From JAPWJZ01 sp965279315 (lineage in GTDB: Bacteria > Pseudomonadota > Alphaproteobacteria > Micavibrionales > UBA2020): 64,000 bases of DNA. A program made the position numbers and the translations under genes. The stretch covers positions 930,001 to 994,000 of the forward strand of contig OZ257145.1 in assembly GCA_965279315.1 (NCBI GenBank), read 5' to 3'. Position 1 is the first letter of the stretch. Each line of letters opens with the position of its first letter. Positions 59,017-64,000 of the stretch are shown in pieces. The notes beneath the pieces are model-generated. The model saw nothing but the letters and a program-made list of their open reading frames with translations, had not been told where the DNA came from and searched no databases.

Positions 59017-60729
59017 TTAACGCGGTCCGGTCGATGACGTTCCACGGCTGCGCGGAGGCTGCGGCTTGTTGTTGATGCGTGCGCGCACCTTCGCCTCGAT
59101 GTTCAGGTGCCATTCGGAAATAAACAGCCGCTGGTAACTGCGCTCAGCGGCCTGACGATGCGGGATATAACGCTCCGGATCGACCAGCTCCAAAATCAGC
59201 TGGCAGAGGAATTCGGGATAGGCGTTTTTCGGGTTCGCCGCGCGGATCGAAAACGCGCCGGTGCGCTCATAGACTTTTTCAAGGTCGAAATGCTCCGGCT
59301 TCACAACCCCCGCATCCAGCAGCGCGCGCGCAAGGCCGGGGTCGCGCTTGCCAAGATAGCGGTTGGGATCGGTCAGCGAAAAATCGGCCTTTGCAGCGAC
59401 CAGCGCCTTCAGCGCGGCGCGCGCGTCGTCCGTCATGCCGCGCAATGTCTGTCCATGCAGGTAATCGAGGATGCGGCGCGTATCCATGGCATTCGGTTTC
59501 CAGCCGAACGGGCCCATCGCCTCCAGCACAAGCCCGAATTTTTTCGGGGCCAGCAGCTTCGGCAATGTTGTTTCCGACATTTCCTTTTGCGCAGCTTTTG
59601 TGTTGAACGCACGGGTCAGCGAAAAATCATCCGGTGATCCGGCGGCCAGGCGGCGCAGGCGGTCCGCCGTCCATGCGGGCGCTTCGAAAAAACCCATCGC
59701 CATCAATTCATTTTCAGCAATCGCCAATGCCGCGGGCGTGCGCTGCTGCGCATACTGGCGCAGGTAGATAAACGATTCCGCATCGCGCTCCGTCGCCGGT
59801 TCTTTGGTGAACAGGATGCGCGCAGCCTTCAGCAGGTCTTCGCGGCGCATCTCGATATAACGCGCACCCAGATCATGGAAACGCTCGCCCAGCCTGATCA
59901 CCTGCTCCATGTTCACCAGCTGCGACAATATGTCGCGCCGCGCGTCATGCTCCGCCCCCGCCAGCAGGTTGCGGCGGTCCAGTTCCACCACCAGTTCCGT
60001 CGACAAAAACATGTCGAGCGAAGTGAGCCGCACCGGCTTCACCTTGATGCTTGCTTCGGTCAGCTTGTCGATAAAGCCAAGGCCGCCGCGCGACCGCGAT
60101 ATCGGGTACATGCGCTGCATCAACCGGAACTCCGCCGCGATATCCAGCGGCTTGCCCGCGCTGCCATCACCCAGCGTTGCGTCGCGGTATTGCAAGATGT
60201 CTTTCGCCTTCTCCATCTGCCCCGACTGCACGTAATGGATCAGCGTCGTGCTCATCAGGCTGTTCAGCTCGCGGTAATGCGTATCGACATCCGCAGCCCC
60301 GCGCGCCTTCGCCTCCGCCGCCGCGCGATACGCCCAGCGGATGGCGACGCCCAGATCCTTGTCGTGGCGTTCGCTTTGCGTGAACTGCGTGCGGATGCCG
60401 GCATTGCGGAGCGGGCCCTCGATATGCGCCCAGTTGGCGTCGCTCACCATGCTGCGCGCCTGTTTCGTTTCGGGCGCGCTCCATGTGGCGTCGTATGATG
60501 TCAGCAGTGTCACCATCTGGCGGTCGCCGCGCATCGCGGCCTGCAGCAGGTGATACCCGTCGGGCTTCAGCGCGATCTTTTCCCAAAACGCGGTTTCGAA
60601 AATCTTGCGCGCGGCATCAACGTCTTTCGCGTTGACGGCATCCAGCAGGCGCGCCGACAGCTCTGCCGCCGTCGGTTTGCGCGGCGGCGGCGTTGGCGGG
60701 AAATATTCCGGATAGAACATCATCGGCAT
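59017..60729 (-). CDS. Large helical repeat protein, ankyrin-like
   Basis: This 570-residue all-helical protein has scattered ankyrin-like phrases (LLDAVNAKDVDAARKIFE, HLLQAAMRGDRQMVTLLTSY, LARALLDAGVVKPEHFDLE). There is no catalytic, signal or membrane motif. The N-terminus is short and proline-rich (YFPPTPPPRKPTAAE); the C-terminus is basic and polar (NNKPQPPRSRGTSSTGPR). It fits the window's effector-like style but has no direct evidence of secretion. Confidence 0.65.
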   Translation of the reverse strand: MPMMFYPEYFPPTPPPRKPTAAELSARLLDAVNAKDVDAARKIFETAFWEKIALKPDGYHLLQAAMRGDRQMVTLLTSYDATWSAPETKQARSMVSDANWAHIEGPLRNAGIRTQFTQSERHDKDLGVAIRWAYRAAAEAKARGAADVDTHYRELNSLMSTTLIHYVQSGQMEKAKDILQYRDATLGDGSAGKPLDIAAEFRLMQRMYPISRSRGGLGFIDKLTEASIKVKPVRLTSLDMFLSTELVVELDRRNLLAGAEHDARRDILSQLVNMEQVIRLGERFHDLGARYIEMRREDLLKAARILFTKEPATERDAESFIYLRQYAQQRTPAALAIAENELMAMGFFEAPAWTADRLRRLAAGSPDDFSLTRAFNTKAAQKEMSETTLPKLLAPKKFGLVLEAMGPFGWKPNAMDTRRILDYLHGQTLRGMTDDARAALKALVAAKADFSLTDPNRYLGKRDPGLARALLDAGVVKPEHFDLEKVYERTGAFSIRAANPKNAYPEFLCQLILELVDPERYIPHRQAAERSYQRLFISEWHLNIEAKVRARINNKPQPPRSRGTSSTGPR

Positions 60730-60825
60730 CGCGCAGTCTTTATGTTTGTTAAGGAAAAGACTGTAGCGGAGGGGGTATGCCGAGTCAATTTGCCAAGATT
60801 TGCGATATTATGACATCAAAAAGCA

Positions 60826-60853
60826 GAAGCCCCGCTGTTCAGGGCGGGGCTTC
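60826..60853 (-). terminator. Terminator of the 109-residue gene
   Basis: GAAGCCCCGC pairs with GCGGGGCTTC around an 8-nt loop; on the minus strand it is followed by TGCTTTTTG. It lies 26 nt beyond the stop of the minus-strand gene. Confidence 0.75.
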
Positions 60854-60878
60854 ATGCGTCGTCAAACTGTTTTGAAAC

Positions 60879-61208
60879 TTACGCGAAGGCCTTCAGCGCA
60901 GTGCGCAGGCGTTCGGTGGTGCGCTCGGCCTGCTCCGACGATTTCGCAATCGCGGTCACGCGCGTGTCGAGGTCCTTGTCGCTCGATGCTTCCTGCCCGG
61001 CCAATACGGCGGCGTGGAATGCGTACAATTCTGTTTTTTCTTCCAGCGTGGTCAGCAACTGGTGACCCGTGGCAACGTCTGTTGCGGTCGGCGTGGTTTC
61101 CGCCAGATGGCCCAGGAATTCCTTGGCCTGCTTAATCGTTTTTTGGGGCAGCTCTGCCTTCAGTGAAAAGTGATTGCTGATCGTGCCGATATCGCGTGTT
61201 TCCGTCAT
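60879..61208 (-). CDS. Small helical hypothetical protein
   Basis: This 109-residue, helical, threonine-rich protein (TTPTATDVATGHQLLTTLEE, SSEQAERTTERLRTALKAFA) is a single-gene unit with its own terminator. No domain is recognised. An RBS-like GAGGGAACG precedes the ATG. Confidence 0.6.
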   Translation of the reverse strand: MTETRDIGTISNHFSLKAELPQKTIKQAKEFLGHLAETTPTATDVATGHQLLTTLEEKTELYAFHAAVLAGQEASSDKDLDTRVTAIAKSSEQAERTTERLRTALKAFA

Positions 61209-61386
61209 TTATACGTTCCCTCGAAATATAAACTCAACTCGCCCTGACACCTTCAAGGTATCAGGAGAGTCTTAACACAAGGTTAAAAAACGCTGTAAAG
61301 ATGCCAAATAGTCGGTAAATATGAAGGGGTTAGATACAATCCAACGTAATTAAATTACAAATGGCTTACGGATGCCTGAAAAACCC

Positions 61387-61719
61387 TTATTTCGGGGCCG
61401 AAGGCGCGGGCGGTTTGGCTTTATGGGCTGCTTCCAGTGCGGCGCGCGCTTTACGTTCATCCGCGGCCTCGCGTTCCATGCGCATCATCCATTCGCGGAT
61501 GCGCATCTCCACAATGAATTCCGTGCCGTGGTAATTGGCCATCGGCGGCGTGCCGTTGGTGGCAAGGCGGTCTTCGGCGCGTTTCTCCGCATAGCGTTTC
61601 TGCAACTCGGCCAACGGCGTGGAATCGCGGCGTGGCGCAACCGTGTTGAAAAAATCCGCGGCCTTGGCGGGCAGCGGCAATGCGGCGGGCGGTTTTGTCG
61701 AATCCGGTTTCTTGTCCAT
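61387..61719 (-). CDS. Small charged hypothetical protein
   Basis: This 110-residue protein has a proline/lysine-rich start, a helical charged middle (LAELQKRYAEKRAEDRL, MRIREWMMRMEREAADERK) and an Ala/Pro/Lys end (AAHKAKPPAPSAPK). It lies 18 nt downstream of the phage-like gene set on the same strand. The strong charge pattern suggests a coiled coil. No function is assigned. Confidence 0.5.
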   Translation of the reverse strand: MDKKPDSTKPPAALPLPAKAADFFNTVAPRRDSTPLAELQKRYAEKRAEDRLATNGTPPMANYHGTEFIVEMRIREWMMRMEREAADERKARAALEAAHKAKPPAPSAPK

Positions 61720-61737
61720 GACGCATTATACCGGGGC

Positions 61738-62166
61738 TCATGCGGGATTCCAGCCCTTCATGCGGCAATAGAGGTTCAGCCCGTCCAGCAGGTTGCGGCG
61801 GGACCAGCCCGACCGCACCCGGCGGTCCTGATCCAGCGCGCGGCAGGCAAAGCCGAAGACCAGCACATCGATGATCATGGAATGGCTGACCCCCGCGCTG
61901 TGGCATGCGCGGCTCCACCCCACATAATCGGCCAGCAGTTTTTCGCGCGCCTCGACCGCGTTGTTCGCGCTGCGGCAACCGGGCAGGCGGTGCCAGTTGA
62001 CGGTGGTGAAGCCCAAACCCTGGCTCATCGATTCAAATGCGAAGGCGATTTCCTGCGCCGCGTCCTGCTGCGACGGGCTGAAACTTTCCCACAGCCGCGC
62101 ATCGGTGATGCGGCGTTGCGCGGCGGATAAATTGCGGCCGGGTGACTGGCGCAATGTCATGGGCAT
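61738..62166 (-). CDS. Phage-type hypothetical protein
   Basis: This 142-residue protein (SAAQRRITDARLWESFSPSQ, NAVEAREKLLADYVGWSRAC, LLDGLNLYCRMKGWNPA) resembles small proteins found downstream of repressor/replication genes in alphaproteobacterial prophages and genomic islands. It begins 18 nt after a 46-residue coupled gene. No enzymatic motif is visible. The assignment to a phage context is from neighbours and style. Confidence 0.55.
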   Translation of the reverse strand: MPMTLRQSPGRNLSAAQRRITDARLWESFSPSQQDAAQEIAFAFESMSQGLGFTTVNWHRLPGCRSANNAVEAREKLLADYVGWSRACHSAGVSHSMIIDVLVFGFACRALDQDRRVRSGWSRRNLLDGLNLYCRMKGWNPA

Positions 62167-62184
62167 GGTGGGGGAATGCTGTTC

Positions 62185-62325
62185 CTACAGCGCGTGCGGC
62201 GTTGCCGCCACATTTCCCGCTATTTTTCCAGCTGCCTTGCCCGCCGCCTTTCCCTGCCATTCCGGTTTCCAGCCTTCCCAGTGATCCGCGCCGGCATCGG
62301 GCGGCATTGTGTCCTGTGCGATCAT
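62185..62325 (-). CDS. 46-residue coupled small protein
   Basis: A short frame whose ATG overlaps the stop of the upstream replication-like gene (ATGA, 62322-62325). The product begins MIAQDTMPPDAGADHWEGW and continues with an Ala/Gly/Lys-rich region, ending AATPHAL. The overlap and the fit into the gap support a real gene; no homologue is recognised. Confidence 0.5.
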   Translation of the reverse strand: MIAQDTMPPDAGADHWEGWKPEWQGKAAGKAAGKIAGNVAATPHAL

Positions 62326-62837
62326 TGTCCTGCTCCGTCTTTGTCATGCCCTTTTTCGTGGCGGCGGTTCGTGCTTCTGGTGATGGCAAGCGTGCTGAGC
62401 CGCTTGCGGCGCGCTTGTGTTTCCGCGTCGCTGTCGGGGTCGGTCTCATTGATGGCGAAGCGCGGTTTCCTGTCCGGTGCGCGCGCGGCCTGCCTCTCGT
62501 CGGCAATCCTGCGGCGCGCGCGGTATTCACGCTGCCGCTCCGCGCCTGTCACGCCCTGCTTTTCCCAGTCTGCGATGCGGTTATCGGCATCGATCATGCC
62601 CTTGTCGCGGAAAACGGCCATCGCGGCTTCGATTTTCGCAACATCGCGGTCGAACAACGCCGCGGGCAATTCACAATCGAACCCGTCAACCGATCCGCGT
62701 CGCGCGGCGCGGCTGGCGTGTTCCAAAAGGCAGAGCAGCAGGCACAACGCTTCGGCGCGCGTCAGGCCGGAGCGTCGCGCAACGGCCCCCAGTCGCGCAT
62801 CGTAAGGCAGTCCGTGGTGAACCTTGTACCAGTCCAT
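62322..62837 (-). CDS. Phage replisome-organiser-like protein
   Basis: The N-terminus of this 171-residue protein, MDWYKVHHGLPYDARLGAVA, continues with a winged-helix-like helix set (LTRAEALCLLLCLLEHASR, FDRDVAKIEAAMAVFRDKGM). That is the typical opening of DUF1376/replisome-organiser-type phage proteins. A basic linker follows (RQREYRARRRIADERQAARA). It diverges from the S24 repressor gene, the classic phage control layout. It could instead be a chromosomal domesticated copy. Confidence 0.65.
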   Translation of the reverse strand: MDWYKVHHGLPYDARLGAVARRSGLTRAEALCLLLCLLEHASRAARRGSVDGFDCELPAALFDRDVAKIEAAMAVFRDKGMIDADNRIADWEKQGVTGAERQREYRARRRIADERQAARAPDRKPRFAINETDPDSDAETQARRKRLSTLAITRSTNRRHEKGHDKDGAGQ

Positions 62838-63036
62838 TTTTTTTCTACTCTCCGTTTGGCCTTGTTATCTGTTCTTGTTATGTTCTCATTTACCACTATT
62901 GCTTAAATCGCAACTATCGTCCAGCATTATTTTTGGCCGCCCGGCTGGATTGGAATTAAGCGATTGTTAATAAAGGATAATTATACGCATTAAAAATTAG
63001 CTTTATCCGCAATTAAAAACGCAATATGATAGGGAT
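62838..63036. promoter_or_regulatory. Divergent control region of the phage-like module
   Basis: About 200 nt of AT-rich sequence between repressor and replication-type gene. TTGTTAT occurs at 62862 and again at 62875 (13-nt period), and TTGTTA again near 62964. These may be operator half-sites or -35 boxes. No perfect palindrome was seen. Confidence 0.35.
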
Positions 63037-63693
63037 ATGTCGCCCACACGCCTGCACACATTGATTCGCGAGACCCTGGAAAACTCCCCGCACCTGACCC
63101 AGCGCGGTCTGGCGGAACGCATGGGCGTCAATCCGGCGGCGGTCAACCGCATGCTGAACGGCCAGCGCAAGATCATGGCCGAAGAAATTCCGATCATCGA
63201 GGCGTATCTGGGCCTGCGGCTCGACCTGCAATACCTGCAGGAAGCGCCCCGCCCCGGCACGCGCCGCGGTTTTTCCGATAACCCCGCAACCCCGTTCGAA
63301 GCGCCCGTGCCCGTGTACGGCTATGCGGCGGGCAGCGACGATGTGGGCAAAAAAAGCACCTCCGGCCTGAACCTGTCGAACGGCGACATCGTCGACTGGG
63401 TCGCGCGCCATCCCGCGCTGAACGGCATCAAGGACGCGTTCGGCATTTATGTGTTTTCGGATTCCATGGAACCGCGCTATTTCCGCGGCGAGCTGATCTA
63501 CGTCCATCCCGGCCGCCCGCCGGAGGTGAACAAGGACTGCGTGATCGAGATGAAAAACGGCGATGCGTTTATCAAGCGTCTCGTGAAACTCGGCGAAGCC
63601 AAGATCCGCGTCCGCCAGTTCAACCCGCCGCTCGAAACCGACGTCCCGCTGAAGGACGTGCAGGCGCTTTATTCCGTGATCGGCCGCGGGTAA
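63037..63693 (+). CDS. S24/LexA-type phage repressor
   Basis: This 218-residue protein has an N-terminal helix-turn-helix (residues 18-45: LTQRGLAERMGVNPAAVNR) and a C-terminal S24 peptidase domain with nucleophile S143 in SDSMEPRYF and general base K180 in GDAFIKRL. An AAG at residues 97-99 before the domain could be an Ala-Gly self-cleavage site. The layout is that of CI-like repressors which inactivate themselves on RecA filaments. It diverges from the replisome-like gene and is followed by a terminator. Control of that region and induction by DNA damage are inferences. Confidence 0.88.
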   Translation: MSPTRLHTLIRETLENSPHLTQRGLAERMGVNPAAVNRMLNGQRKIMAEEIPIIEAYLGLRLDLQYLQEAPRPGTRRGFSDNPATPFEAPVPVYGYAAGSDDVGKKSTSGLNLSNGDIVDWVARHPALNGIKDAFGIYVFSDSMEPRYFRGELIYVHPGRPPEVNKDCVIEMKNGDAFIKRLVKLGEAKIRVRQFNPPLETDVPLKDVQALYSVIGRG

Positions 63694-63707
63694 TAATTTT
63701 TGGCCGC

Positions 63708-63741
63708 AAAAAAACCCCTTCGTTTTGCGAAGGGGTTTTTT
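63708..63741. terminator. Bidirectional terminator
   Basis: AAAAAAACCCCTTCG pairs with CGAAGGGGTTTTTT across a short loop, with T tracts on both strands. It separates the repressor gene from the converging partial gene. Confidence 0.9.
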
Positions 63742-63760
63742 GTTGTCCTGAAATCGCGCT

Positions 63761-64000
63761 TTAGAATTTCTTCGAATTGTCGCGGTTCTTTTTGTTTTTT
63801 GCGCGCTCTTCGGCGGCCTTGCGGCGTTGTTCGTTTTGCGCGGCGTTGTCGTTCGTGGGCGTTTCGGGTTTCGCTTCGGTGTTGAAATCAAAGCTCTTGC
63901 CGTTCGCGCCGGGGGTGAAGACTTCACCTTGCGAAATGGGTTTTTGCGTTTGCGACGGTTTCTGGAACTTGAAGGGCGAGTTTGCGGGATCGCGGCGCAG
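63761..64000 (-). CDS. C-terminal end of an uncharacterised basic protein, 5' end outside window
   Basis: The last 79 codons are visible, ending in TAA at 63761-63763; the start lies beyond the window. The visible chain is polar and disordered (PANSPFKFQKPSQTQKPISQ), then DFNTEAKPETPTNDNAA and a highly charged lysine/arginine-rich end (AAEERAKNKKNRDNSKKF). The basic, F-terminated tail fits the pattern seen in several other unknown proteins here. Nothing can be said of the domain upstream. Confidence 0.6.
   Translation of the reverse strand: MRRDPANSPFKFQKPSQTQKPISQGEVFTPGANGKSFDFNTEAKPETPTNDNAAQNEQRRKAAEERAKNKKNRDNSKKF

Noticed and set aside
1..64000. Insertion sequences or transposons linked to the inverted repeats
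   Set aside because: No transposase-like product with DDE or HUH residues was found next to any of the repeats.

Overview
The window is a GC-rich stretch of an alphaproteobacterial chromosome. The best evidence for that is the heme block (a hemY homologue, a hemD fusion carrying a Mic60-like segment, then hemC), with tsaD-gpsA, an EVE-domain gene and acs following. Alphaproteobacteria commonly keep these genes close together. The density of ankyrin-type and lineage-specific proteins, plus a DotO/IcmB-type secretion ATPase, suggests a predatory or host-associated lineage. A Micavibrio-like affiliation is only a guess. I see no rRNA, tRNA, CRISPR array or transposase.

Region 1 (1-17.7 kb) opens with the 3' part of a type IVB secretion ATPase gene (DotO/IcmB/TraU type). 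Next come two ankyrin-type proteins that share a C-terminal module, a HEPN-like protein, and a HEXXH metallopeptidase-like protein. A run of six same-strand genes (8.1-12.5 kb) follows. All six share a roughly 75-residue C-terminal module that I do not recognise, and three good -35/-10 pairs precede members of the run. Then come an Smr protein, exported and membrane proteins of unknown role, a winged-helix regulator with a degenerate receiver, and a gene whose 3' end is triplicated in tandem.

Region 2 (17.8-37 kb) is mostly core metabolism: amidase plus DapB-like reductase, a class III aminotransferase, a rhomboid protease, the heme block, two SPFH/Band-7 proteins between hemC and tsaD, gpsA, a CX5R phosphatase, an EVE protein, a P-loop kinase-like protein and acs.

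Region 3 (37-61 kb) is accessory. It holds a glycine-zipper protein, two adjacent membrane proteins with HExGH motifs, HtpX and LemA. A cluster of ankyrin genes and four unknown genes joined by 4-nt overlaps follows, then an FHA-membrane protein coupled to an HtrA-like protease. More ankyrin-type proteins, a HAD phosphatase, two further HEXXH proteins and three small membrane-type proteins complete it. Many of these unknown proteins end in a short basic, proline-rich tail with an aromatic residue. Together with the secretion ATPase this makes them candidate translocated proteins, an inference the sequence suggests but does not prove.

Region 4 (61.4-63.7 kb) looks like a small phage-derived module: an S24/LexA-type repressor diverging from a replication-organiser-like gene and coupled small genes. 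A gene truncated by the window edge closes the window.
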